Shown: one piece after another, positions 1 through 6,553 of the stretch
Layout of the letters: each line of letters opens with the position of its first letter
Numbering within the stretch: position 1 is the stretch's first letter
Assembly (NCBI GenBank): GCA_964517005.1
Contig: CAZFAJ010000097.1
Location: forward strand, 1-9,777
Source: CAYVBJ01 sp964517005
GTDB lineage: Bacteria; Bacteroidota; Rhodothermia; Balneolales; Balneolaceae
Direction: 5' to 3'
DNA: 9,777 nucleotides
The notes under the pieces: model-generated
The model's database searches: none
Seen by the model: the letters and a program-made list of their open reading frames with translations, nothing else
Told to the model about the DNA's origin: nothing
Made by a program: the position numbers and the translations under genes

Positions 1-102
1 CCCTGGTATTACGAATTCTTGCTTTTTAATGTGGGCTTATGGCCATGGCTTTTTGCCAAAAATGAATTAAATAAAATGAAATTACAACTTAACTCAAATT
101 AA
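1..102 (+). CDS. C-terminal end of an unknown membrane protein (partial)
   Basis: The first frame is open from the window edge to a TAA at 100-102 and encodes 33 residues. The segment is strongly hydrophobic and aromatic (PWYYEFLLFNVGLWPWLF), then becomes polar and lysine/asparagine-rich. That pattern suits a last membrane helix followed by a short cytoplasmic tail. The stop lies two bases before the ATG of the hydrolase gene, so the two are probably cotranscribed. I do not recognise the family, and the start is outside the window. The call rests on the clean frame, the helix-like composition and the tight spacing to the next gene. Confidence 0.5.
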   Translation, partial: PWYYEFLLFNVGLWPWLFAKNELNKMKLQLNSN

Positions 103-104
103 AG

Positions 105-1406
105 ATGGAACGATTTAAAAACCAAAATTGGCAAATGAAATCAGGCTCGCTACTCATTCTTTTGGGGGCACTAAGCATCTTCCCTGAAAATGATACATGG
201 ATACACACGACGCTGCAAATTGTATTTGTCGCCGGCTGCATCCTATTTGTTTACGGTGGTTCTTTAGCGAAAAAAAGCAAAAATTCGACAATAGCAGCAG
301 TTTTAATCACACTATTTGCCCTGCCCGCCAGTGTGTCTGCACAGGATTACAGTAATTCAATCAAGGCTTTTGAAACCAGTTTTCATCAGAAGGATATCTC
401 AGTTATCAAACCCTTTTTAAGCGACTCACTGAAATTTGATCCTTTACCTGCTCCAAACAGCATACCGGTGTTAACGAACGTTCTCAATAATTTACCCAAG
501 CTGAACACCATTCAAATTCTAAGTTCCGAAAATGGCTTAGCCAGGGTGAAATATGATTTTGACCTATTAGGTATTAGCGAATCGAATATCCATTTTGACG
601 AGCATGGCAAAATAAAACAGATTGAGTTTGTTGAAAATTTAGTTCAGCAGCAGATCGAACAACAAAGAAGGATGCAATCGAGTGTACAGGCACCAAAACC
701 TGAAAAGATAGCCTTTAACTATTCAAAAAAGAAAGTTGAGTTTCCTTCAAAAGACGGGCTGATTATATCAGCTGACTTATATGAAATCGGCCCGGATAAA
801 CCGGTTATGTTGCTGGCTCATCAGGGAGGATATAATAAATATGAATATGCGGATATAGCACCCCGGCTTAATGAAATGGGCTTTAATGCTCTTGCCATTG
901 ATCAGAGGTCGGGTGGCAGTTTTGCCGAAATGGGAAACGAGACGAACAATCGGGCAGTACAAAACGGACTTGAAAACATTCAGTTTGCCGATGCAGCCCA
1001 AGACATTGAATCGGCAGTAAACTTCCTTGCCGATAAGTACCAAAAAAAAGTCATTCTGTGGGGAAGTTCTTATTCATCAAGCCTGGCACTTCATATTGCA
1101 GAAAAAAGCACGAATGTAAAAGCAGTGATTTCCTTCAGCCCCGGAGACTACTTTGGTGAAGCATTTCCCTCGCTGAAAACTGTGCTTCCAAAAATTAAAC
1201 AACCGTTTCTTGTTACCTCTTCCCGTGAGGAAGCAGATGCTTTAAAAGGTTTATTAAGTGATGTGGATCAAAGCGAATTGCAGTCACAGTTTATTCCTGA
1301 GTCGGATGGATTTCATGGCTCGAGAGCTTTGTGGATTGATCAGGCAGGAGAAGAAGAGTATTGGGCGGCAGTCAGGTCTTTTTTGGAAGAAATCAATCAT
1401 GATTAG
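105..1406 (+). CDS. Membrane-anchored alpha/beta hydrolase with NTF2-like middle domain
   Basis: This 433-residue protein appears to have three parts. Residues 14-26 and 35-55 are hydrophobic and look like a membrane hairpin. Residues 62-79 form another hydrophobic stretch ending in SVSAQ, which resembles a signal-peptidase site. Residues 84-180 look like a SnoaL/NTF2 or DUF3887-type domain, followed by a Q-rich linker at 181-195. Residues 207-430 are an alpha/beta hydrolase. The nucleophile elbow is GSSYS with Ser322, where the family's last Gly is Ser. The loop AHQGG at 238-242 suits the oxyanion region, His404 in FHGSR is the likely catalytic His, and a Glu near 375-376 may be the acid. 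The catalytic domain probably works outside the cytoplasm, on an unknown ester or peptide substrate. The ATG follows the previous stop by two bases with A-rich DNA and no clear Shine-Dalgarno sequence. The hydrolase fold is confident; the substrate is unknown. Confidence 0.85.
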   Translation: MERFKNQNWQMKSGSLLILLGALSIFPENDTWIHTTLQIVFVAGCILFVYGGSLAKKSKNSTIAAVLITLFALPASVSAQDYSNSIKAFETSFHQKDISVIKPFLSDSLKFDPLPAPNSIPVLTNVLNNLPKLNTIQILSSENGLARVKYDFDLLGISESNIHFDEHGKIKQIEFVENLVQQQIEQQRRMQSSVQAPKPEKIAFNYSKKKVEFPSKDGLIISADLYEIGPDKPVMLLAHQGGYNKYEYADIAPRLNEMGFNALAIDQRSGGSFAEMGNETNNRAVQNGLENIQFADAAQDIESAVNFLADKYQKKVILWGSSYSSSLALHIAEKSTNVKAVISFSPGDYFGEAFPSLKTVLPKIKQPFLVTSSREEADALKGLLSDVDQSELQSQFIPESDGFHGSRALWIDQAGEEEYWAAVRSFLEEINHD

Positions 1407-1632
1407 TGTCATGTCAACGAAGGAATGGCCATCGGGTTCGATGGTATGAAAAGGGCGGCGGTAATTGGTACTCAAATGGCCGGCCTGCTCGGTGCGGTTG
1501 AGTTTTTCTCAACTTCCCGAATCAGGGATTGGTTTTCAAATATCTAAAGAACGACTCTATCACATCAATGGAACCCCGAGGGAAGATTTTATACCAAACC
1601 CTATAAACAACACATTTGAATTCCAAAAATGA
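1407..1632 (+). pseudogene. C-terminal remnant of an S41-type peptidase
   Basis: Starting 15 bases after the hydrolase stop and in the same frame, 1419-1508 encodes EGMAIGFDGMKRAAVIG followed by TQMAGLLGAVEFF. The reading then shifts by one base within about 1503-1513. It continues as LPESGIGFQISKE, then RLYHINGTPREDFIPNPINN, to a TGA at 1630-1632. Joined, these resemble the end of S41 (C-terminal processing/tricorn-like) peptidases, where a G-IGF segment is followed by a NGTPRE-like motif; this is recognition from memory. The N-terminal part, including PDZ and catalytic domains, is absent, and there is no plausible start, so this is a fossil and not a gene. One extra base breaks the surviving piece. 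Family assignment is moderately confident; the broken state is read directly. Confidence 0.65.
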
Positions 1633-1827
1633 AGAAGACGGAACTCCAAATAAAAAGGTTATGAGATTGCACTCAACCTGTATGAACCGGAATCACAGGG
1701 CAGCCATATTGTAGTCATTCTGCCTTCAAACGGAACTAAACAGGTATTTTATTCGGATTTTGTCCGGATATTATCCGGGAATAAGTTTATGAACATTCCG
1801 GCAGCATTCATTGTTTACGAAACGTGA
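1629..1827 (+). pseudogene. N-terminal remnant of an alpha/beta hydrolase (COG4757-like)
   Basis: An ATG at 1629 overlaps the TGA of the peptidase remnant (ATGA). It reads MKKTELQIK and then hits a stop at 1662. Moving one base forward at the A5 run near 1652-1656 restores a long open stretch: GYEIALNLYEPES, then HIVVILPSNGTKQVFYSDFVRIL, ending at TGA 1825-1827. This matches the opening of small alpha/beta hydrolases of the COG4757 type: beta strand, LYEP turn, then a P-x-x-G-x-x-Q-x-FY-x-x-F segment. The nucleophile elbow and everything after the first about 60 residues are missing. The photolyase GTG overlaps the final stop. Together with the preceding remnant this looks like a former two-gene operon cut down by deletion. 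The hydrolase assignment comes from motif memory and is moderately confident. Confidence 0.55.
1759..1789 (+). promoter_or_regulatory. Candidate photolyase promoter with spacer palindrome
   Basis: A TTTG at 1759-1762 is followed after 19 bases by TAAGTTTA at 1782-1789. This is one base off the Bacteroidota TAnnTTTG -7 element, at the expected distance. Transcription would begin near 1796, giving a leader of about 28 bases before the GTG at 1824. The spacer contains the perfect palindrome CCGGATA-T-TATCCGG (1764-1778). An operator within a 19-base spacer is the usual placement for MerR-family regulators, some of which (LitR/CarH) control photolyase genes. The regulator is an inference, since none is encoded here. 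The site also lies within the fossil hydrolase frame, so chance remains possible. Confidence 0.45.
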
Positions 1828-3293
1828 AATCAAAATCGATAAATATCCTCTGGTTTAAACGCGACCTGCGCCTTCGGGATCATGAACCATTAAAACTCGC
1901 GGCAGCTCGGGATATCCCCTGCTTGCCCTTATATTTATTTGAACCATCCCTGGTGCATGATGAGCACTACGATGACCGGCATTGGCGGTTTGTTTGGGAG
2001 TCGCTTGAGCAAATGCAAAAGGAGTTAAAGCCATATGGTGTGAATATTTTGATAGCTTGGGAAGAAGCAGATTCGTTTTTCCGTAAAGCAGCTCAATACT
2101 ACGATATTCAAACTGTATTCAGCCATGAAGAGACCGGGATTTACCTGACTTATCAGCGTGATATCAAAATAGCCGGGCTTTTCAGGGAGCTTGGCATTGG
2201 TTGGCATGAATCACCCACCAATGCAGTACAACGCGGCTTAATGCACAGGAATGGATGGCGAAAAAAATGGAATCGAATTATGCACAGTCCGATTGCTGAG
2301 CCGGATTTGAATCAGCTCGAACCGGTTCTTAATTTGGATTCATTTCTAAAAACCATTTCGACAGAAATTCCGGAACGGGTTAAAATTTCTGACCGGAGAT
2401 TTCAACCCGGCGGTGAACATCATGCCCGGAAGCTGCTTAACAGTTTTGTGCATGACCGCTGTGCAAATTATAATCGCTCCATATCCGCTCCGGGCCCGGC
2501 AAGAACCGGCTGCAGCAGGTTGTCTCCACACATCACGTGGGGAAATTTGAGCATTCGACAAATCATACAGTACGTGGATGAACATTTGGAAGAAGCACCT
2601 TCCAAAAGAGGGTTGCGAAGCTTTCGGTCGCGCATGGGCTGGCATTGTCATTTTGTACAGAAGTTTGAGTCTGAGCCAAGAATCGAGTTTGAAAATATGA
2701 ACCGCGGCTACAATGATATTCGTACAGAATGGAATGAGGAAAATTTCAGTGCCTGGAAAGAGGGAAGAACCGGGTTTCCCATGGTTGATGCCTGTATGAG
2801 AAGCTTAATTTCAACCGGTTACCTGAATTTCAGAATGCGCGCCATGCTTGTCTCATTTTTAACGCACCATCTATGGCTGGACTGGCCCAAAGGAGCACTT
2901 CACCTGGGCAGGCAGTTCCTGGATTTTGAACCGGGAATCCATTACTCCCAGTTTCAGATGCAGGCAGGTACAATGGGGGTCAATACCATTAGAATATATA
3001 ACCCTGTAAAGCAGGGCTATGACCATGACCCGGACGGAGAATTTATACGTGAATGGGTAGACGAATTAAAAGATGTACCTAAAGAATTTATTCATGAACC
3101 CTGGAAAATGAGTAGCATGGAACAGGTGATGTATAATTGCAGGATTGGAGAAGATTATCCTTCTCCCATCATCGGGGATATTAAAGAGAGCTATAAACAT
3201 GCAAGCTCAGTATTGTGGAGTAAAAAGGCGAGCTCTGAAGTAAAAAAAGAGAACAAATGGATTTTGAAGAAACATGTTAAGAACCGAAGATAG
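1824..3293 (+). CDS. Deoxyribodipyrimidine photolyase / cryptochrome family protein
   Basis: This 489-residue flavoprotein would repair UV-induced pyrimidine dimers using blue light, or act as a cryptochrome. Residues 5-165 form the N-terminal Rossmann-like antenna domain, opening INILWFKRDLRLRDHEPL as in this family. Residues about 190-430 are the FAD-binding helical domain, with GRTGFPMVDACMRSL (314-328), GYLNFRMRAMLVSFL (332-346), IRIYNPVKQG (389-398) and the GEFIREWV-EL-DVP-EF block (405-422). Where E. coli-type enzymes have N-x-GGWQW next to the flavin, this protein has GIHYSQFQMQAG (371-382), so that Trp is not conserved. The tail after 465 is rich in Lys. The start is GTG; upstream in frame a stop occurs at 1791 with no ATG between, and GTG overlaps the TGA of the fossil frame. 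DUF2256 follows after five bases. The family is certain; the exact photolesion (CPD, 6-4 or ssDNA) is not. Confidence 0.95.
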   Translation: MKSKSINILWFKRDLRLRDHEPLKLAAARDIPCLPLYLFEPSLVHDEHYDDRHWRFVWESLEQMQKELKPYGVNILIAWEEADSFFRKAAQYYDIQTVFSHEETGIYLTYQRDIKIAGLFRELGIGWHESPTNAVQRGLMHRNGWRKKWNRIMHSPIAEPDLNQLEPVLNLDSFLKTISTEIPERVKISDRRFQPGGEHHARKLLNSFVHDRCANYNRSISAPGPARTGCSRLSPHITWGNLSIRQIIQYVDEHLEEAPSKRGLRSFRSRMGWHCHFVQKFESEPRIEFENMNRGYNDIRTEWNEENFSAWKEGRTGFPMVDACMRSLISTGYLNFRMRAMLVSFLTHHLWLDWPKGALHLGRQFLDFEPGIHYSQFQMQAGTMGVNTIRIYNPVKQGYDHDPDGEFIREWVDELKDVPKEFIHEPWKMSSMEQVMYNCRIGEDYPSPIIGDIKESYKHASSVLWSKKASSEVKKENKWILKKHVKNRR

Positions 3294-3298
3294 AAAAC

Positions 3299-3436
3299 AT
3301 GTCTAAAAAGAATCTGCCAGCCAAAGTTTGTCCCGTTTGCAGGCGCCCATTTGAATGGCGTAAGAAGTGGGAACGCAATTGGGAAAGTGTAAAATACTGC
3401 AGTGAACGGTGTCGAAGAAATAAGAACAGAACCTGA
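3299..3436 (+). CDS. DUF2256 small zinc-ribbon protein
   Basis: This 45-residue basic protein has two Cys pairs, CPVC (11-14) and CSERC (34-38). They flank the conserved core RPFEWRKKWERNWESVKYC (16-34), the signature of DUF2256. The spacing suggests a single zinc-binding ribbon, and the many Arg and Lys residues are compatible with nucleic-acid contact. It begins five bases after the photolyase stop and ends at a terminator, so it is the last gene of that transcript. DUF2256 genes are, from memory, frequent neighbours of photolyase/cryptochrome genes. Its molecular role is unknown to me. An accessory role in light-dependent repair is inferred from neighbourhood only. Confidence 0.9.
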   Translation: MSKKNLPAKVCPVCRRPFEWRKKWERNWESVKYCSERCRRNKNRT

Positions 3437-3439
3437 GTG

Positions 3440-3467
3440 CCCGAATAGGACTATTTCGGGTTGTTTT
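3440..3467 (+). terminator. Rho-independent terminator after DUF2256
   Basis: A six-base-pair stem, CCCGAA (3440-3445) with TTCGGG (3455-3460), encloses a nine-base loop and is followed by TTGTTTT. It starts four bases after the DUF2256 stop and lies just before the stop of the convergent oxidoreductase gene. It would end the photolyase-DUF2256 transcript. There is no T-run on the other strand, so it probably acts in one direction. Confidence 0.75.
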
Positions 3468-3468
3468 C

Positions 3469-3873
3469 TCAGGTATTGTTTATACCAAGTTTTTCCACTT
3501 TCCGGAGCCATTTCTTCCGGAACGACTCTTTCGAAAGCCGGATCGGGCCGATNNNNNNNNNNNNNNNNNNNNNNNNNNNNNNNNNNNNNNNNNNNNNNNN
3601 NNNNNNNNNNNNNNNNNNNNNNNNNNNNNNNNNNNNNNNNNNNNNNNNNNNNCCCACAAAATTAATTCCTGGGCCTGAAGCAAATCCGGCTCCAGCTCGG
3701 TCCGCTGCCTATACCCGTACTGCAGGTTCGGGTTAAAATCAAGTTCTCTGATGTTAATGGTTTTCACATCAGCGCCAGAAGTCTTTGTGCCTTTCTGATA
3801 GGCATCAGCAAGGGCTGAATTATAGCTTTCGGCATCAGGGTGTCCGTTAACAATCAATATTTTTTTTGTCCAT
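3469..3873 (-). CDS. NAD(P)H-dependent oxidoreductase, flavodoxin fold (interrupted by gap)
   Basis: The N-terminal part (minus strand, 3857 down to 3653) begins IVNGHPDAESYNSALADAY and continues with the INIRELDFNPNLQYGYRQR segment. This is the FMN-binding opening of the Flavodoxin_2 NAD(P)H dehydrogenase (quinone) family, cytoplasmic enzymes that reduce quinones or electrophiles. The C-terminal part (3552-3469) reads IGPIRLSKESFRKKWLRKVE and ends LGINNT. Family members have about 190-200 residues. About 73 plus 27 are visible, so roughly 90-100 are hidden in the gap, and the two ends are in different frames across the 100 N. The best start, ATG at 3873-3871 giving MDKK, is out of frame with the rest because of an A8 run (3867-3860); seven As would give MDKKILIVNGHPD. 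A TTG at 3857 is the only in-frame alternative. The family is confident; the start and integrity are not. Confidence 0.8.
3553..3652. other. Assembly gap (100 N)
   Basis: Exactly 100 unknown bases, the usual placeholder for a gap of unspecified length. It splits the oxidoreductase gene. The family's usual length implies that the true missing DNA is nearer 270-300 bases. Confidence 0.99.
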
Positions 3874-3983
3874 CTGACATATGAATTTTACAAGGGTATA
3901 AAAATTAAAGTTTCCCTGAACACATTTTGCGGTGATGATTAGTGAGAAAGCTTCATTATTCCTTCATGAACATTGATTATATA

Positions 3984-4057
3984 TTTATTTAGATTGAATA
4001 AAAATAAAATACATGGAGTCATTTTTCTTATTTGTCTACATGGTTCCGGAACAGTAA
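3984..4057 (+). promoter_or_regulatory. Upstream region of feoAB with small leader ORF and palindromes
   Basis: Three small elements precede feoA. TTTATT (3984-3989) and AATAAA (3997-4002) form an AT-rich inverted repeat. ATG at 4013 opens a 14-codon frame, MESFFLFVYMVPEQ, whose TAA (4055-4057) directly abuts the feoA ATG at 4058. GTTCCGGAAC (4043-4052) is a perfect 10-bp palindrome just before the start. Iron uptake operons are usually controlled by Fur or DtxR-type repressors, but none of these elements is a clear match to a known Fur or DtxR box, and I could not place a convincing promoter. Confidence 0.25.
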
Positions 4058-4300
4058 ATGGTTAGTATGATGAAGAATTTGACGGATTTAAAGCAAAATG
4101 AAATTGCAAGAATCAAACAAGTATCGGGTTTTGAGTCCCGCAGGCTGCTCGAAATCGGATTTACCCCCGGAGTGAACATCCAATTGATACGGTCTGCCCC
4201 TCTCGGGTTTCCGATCGAGGTAAAAATCCGCGGTTACCTGCTCGCACTTCGAAAGCCGGAAGCACAATCTGTTGAAGTGGAGCCGGTTTTGGTGCAATGA
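4058..4300 (+). CDS. feoA: Ferrous iron transport protein A
   Basis: This 80-residue cytoplasmic protein has the FeoA SH3-like fold: the L-D-L-x-x-N/G-x-x-A-x-I opening (LTDLKQNEIARIKQV, 8-22), RRLLEIGFTPGVNIQLIRSA (28-47), and the strand pair PIEVKIRGYLLALRK (52-66) with the R-G-x-x-L-A-L-R motif. It supports Fe(II) uptake by FeoB, probably by contacting its cytoplasmic G-domain side. Its stop overlaps the feoB start (ATGA), indicating translational coupling. ATG at 4058 has GGAA seven bases upstream. ATG at 4067 or 4070 would give MMKNLTDL or MKNLTDL, closer to many relatives, so the first three to four residues are uncertain. Confidence 0.92.
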   Translation: MVSMMKNLTDLKQNEIARIKQVSGFESRRLLEIGFTPGVNIQLIRSAPLGFPIEVKIRGYLLALRKPEAQSVEVEPVLVQ

Positions 4301-6447
4301 ATAAGGAAAAAACAATCGCGTTAATCGGCAATCCCAATACGGGAAAGTCTACCTTATTTAATGCTTTGACCGGTTTAAAGCAGAAGATTGCCAATTACCC
4401 CGGTGTTACAGTGGAAAAAAAGGAAGGTTATGCTTCAATTGGAGACACAAGATACAGGATATTAGACCTTCCGGGAATCTACAGCCTGAATCCGAAGCAG
4501 ATAGATGAACGCATAACCTGCCAGGTTCTGGCGGGAACCTATTTGCATGAATCCGGGCCGGACCTGGTAATTGCAATCGTGGATGCTGCTAATCTTGAGC
4601 GCAATCTTTACCTGGTTACCCAAGTGATGGATCTCGGTATCCCGATGATCATTGCTTTAAATATGACAGACCTTGCGGAGTCCCGGGGTATCAGCACGGA
4701 CGCCGGAGAACTCTCAAAAAATCTTGGCGTCCCGGTGATTCCCATGATGGCCCGCAATCCCGAAGATGTTCAGAAGCTTCGGGATTACATTTCGTCCGGT
4801 CAATTAAAGGCTCCGAAACAGCTTCAATGGAATCCGGACGGAGCCACGCAGGAAGCTATCGACTTTCTGATCCGAGAGTGGATTCAGCCCTTCGGAAATA
4901 TACCCAAACGCTCACAGGCCATAGAAGCACTCCGACTTATTGCAGACCAATCATCCATAAATGCAGTTTCGGATGGCGAAAAAGAACATATACTTCGGGG
5001 GAAAATCCGAAAAGCGCGAAATATCATCGAAGCTTCGGGGAAAAACCCTGAAGCGGAAGAGGTATTGAAGCGCTATGAATTTATTGAGGAGTGTATCAGC
5101 GAAGCTATTACAAAATCGGAAGAAGAGGAAGAAACCCTTTCTGATAAAATCGACACGTTTACGACCCACAAACTATTCGGGCCGTTAATTTTTGCGTTCA
5201 TCCTTTTGCTGATGTTCCAGTCCATTTTCACATGGGCTGAGCCATTTATGAACCTGATTGATCTTGTTTTTATCGAAACAGGAGTCTGGCTTGAAACTCA
5301 TTTGCCCGATGGTATGCTGAACGACCTGCTGGTTGAAGGTGTGATTGCAGGACTGGGCGGTGTTGTGATTTTCCTCCCTCAGATTATATTTCTTTTTTTC
5401 TTTATCTCCGTACTTGAGAGTACAGGGTATATGGCCCGGGCTGCTTTTGTCATGGACGGGTTTATGTCCCGTATTGGTTTACATGGGCGAAGCGTTGTTC
5501 CGCTTGTCTCCGGCTTTGCCTGTGCCATACCTGGAATTATGGCAACCAGAACCATAGAGAACCGGCGCGACAGAATCATTACCATTATGATTCTTCCATT
5601 TATGGCCTGTTCCGCCAGGCTGCCTGTTTATGCGCTTATGATCGCAGCATTTATTCCGGATACAGGCGTTCTCGGACTGTTTTCACTGCAGGGAATTACA
5701 TTTTTTGCCCTCTATATTTTTGGGATTGTGATGGCTATTCTTGCAGCATTTATCATGAAACTTTTCATCAAAACGGAACACTCATCCCCATTGATGATGG
5801 AGCTTCCTGCCTATAAAATGCCGCAGTGGCCGGGAATTTTTCAGAATGTATTTGATCGCGGAAAGGTTTTTGTAACGGAGGCCGGAAAGATCATTTTTGG
5901 GATATCTATACTTTTATGGTTTTTATCATCATTTCCAAAGCAGGATCATGCTGAATTGGCAAAAACTGAATTCAGCACTGAAACGATCGAATTGTCTTCG
6001 TTTCAGGAAAGTGAAGTTATTGCTTCCGCCCGCCTTGAACAAAGTTATGCCGGGCAATTCGGCCAGTTTATTGAACCCGCGATCGAACCTCTGGGCTTTG
6101 ACTGGAAAATTGGAATTGGGTTGATTACCTCATTTGCTGCCCGTGAAGTGATGGTAGGAACCCTAAATACGATCTATAGTGTGCAGGATCAGGAAAATGC
6201 CATCTCATTGCAAAAAAAGCTTCAGCGGGATGTCGACAGTGAGACCGGTGAACCCGTCTATACGATCTGGACGGCCCTGTCCCTGATGGTCTTTTTTGCT
6301 CTGGCCATGCAGTGCATGAGTACAATTGCCATTGTAAAAAGAGAAACCAATTCATGGAAATGGCCTGTTTTAATGTTTTCTTACATGACCGCACTGGCTT
6401 ATCTCTGTTCTTTGATTGTTTACCAGGTAGGTTCATCCTTGAGCTAA
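4297..6447 (+). CDS. feoB: Ferrous iron transporter B (GTP-dependent Fe(II) permease)
   Basis: This 716-residue inner-membrane protein is of full family length and carries Fe(II) into the cell. The N-terminal G domain has G1 GNPNTGKST (11-19), switch I around YPGVTVEKKEG (34-44), G3 DLPG (57-60) and G4 NMTD (122-125). The usual G5 Ser-Ala position reads MMAR (150-153), a variable spot in this family. A charged helical GDI-like region covers about 180-285. The membrane part begins near 290, with gate motifs SGFACAIPGIMATRTI (405-420, Cys408) and CSARLPVY (438-445), AAREVMVGTLNTIY (614-627), and a last signature MQCMSTIAIVKRE (671-683) with Cys673. The ATG lies within the last codons of feoA. 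No feoC is seen downstream, and there is no clear terminator in the 106 bases before the sigma factor gene. Confidence 0.98.
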   Translation: MNKEKTIALIGNPNTGKSTLFNALTGLKQKIANYPGVTVEKKEGYASIGDTRYRILDLPGIYSLNPKQIDERITCQVLAGTYLHESGPDLVIAIVDAANLERNLYLVTQVMDLGIPMIIALNMTDLAESRGISTDAGELSKNLGVPVIPMMARNPEDVQKLRDYISSGQLKAPKQLQWNPDGATQEAIDFLIREWIQPFGNIPKRSQAIEALRLIADQSSINAVSDGEKEHILRGKIRKARNIIEASGKNPEAEEVLKRYEFIEECISEAITKSEEEEETLSDKIDTFTTHKLFGPLIFAFILLLMFQSIFTWAEPFMNLIDLVFIETGVWLETHLPDGMLNDLLVEGVIAGLGGVVIFLPQIIFLFFFISVLESTGYMARAAFVMDGFMSRIGLHGRSVVPLVSGFACAIPGIMATRTIENRRDRIITIMILPFMACSARLPVYALMIAAFIPDTGVLGLFSLQGITFFALYIFGIVMAILAAFIMKLFIKTEHSSPLMMELPAYKMPQWPGIFQNVFDRGKVFVTEAGKIIFGISILLWFLSSFPKQDHAELAKTEFSTETIELSSFQESEVIASARLEQSYAGQFGQFIEPAIEPLGFDWKIGIGLITSFAAREVMVGTLNTIYSVQDQENAISLQKKLQRDVDSETGEPVYTIWTALSLMVFFALAMQCMSTIAIVKRETNSWKWPVLMFSYMTALAYLCSLIVYQVGSSLS

Positions 6448-6553
6448 GTAAAGAGTGAGTTTTCTTACAGACTTGCAGGAACCATCCAAAATGACCTGTC
6501 CCGGATATTTTTTTTGAACCTATTGAAATTTTAAGCGACTCTTACAATGAACA

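Noticed and set aside
2346..2651. Open frame of 101 codons on the minus strand inside the photolyase gene.
   Set aside because: It is fully covered by the conserved FAD-domain coding sequence, has no recognisable domain, and shows Cys/Pro/Ala-rich shadow composition.
3191..3511. Minus-strand frame of 106 codons across the end of the photolyase gene and DUF2256.
   Set aside because: It overlaps two well-supported plus-strand genes and a terminator and has no family features.
4010..4043. TACATGG direct repeat 27 bp apart before feoA.
   Set aside because: It is seven bases, imperfectly placed relative to any promoter, and the two copies coincide with ATG codons of the mini-frame; chance is likely.
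4447..4776. Unusual G5 loop (MMAR instead of SAR) in FeoB as sign of a dead GTPase.
   Set aside because: G1, G3 and G4 are intact and G5 varies widely among FeoB proteins.
6448..6553. Possible terminator after feoB using the T8 run near 6510.
   Set aside because: Only a weak CAGG/CCTG pairing with a long loop is present, and it does not end at the T-run.
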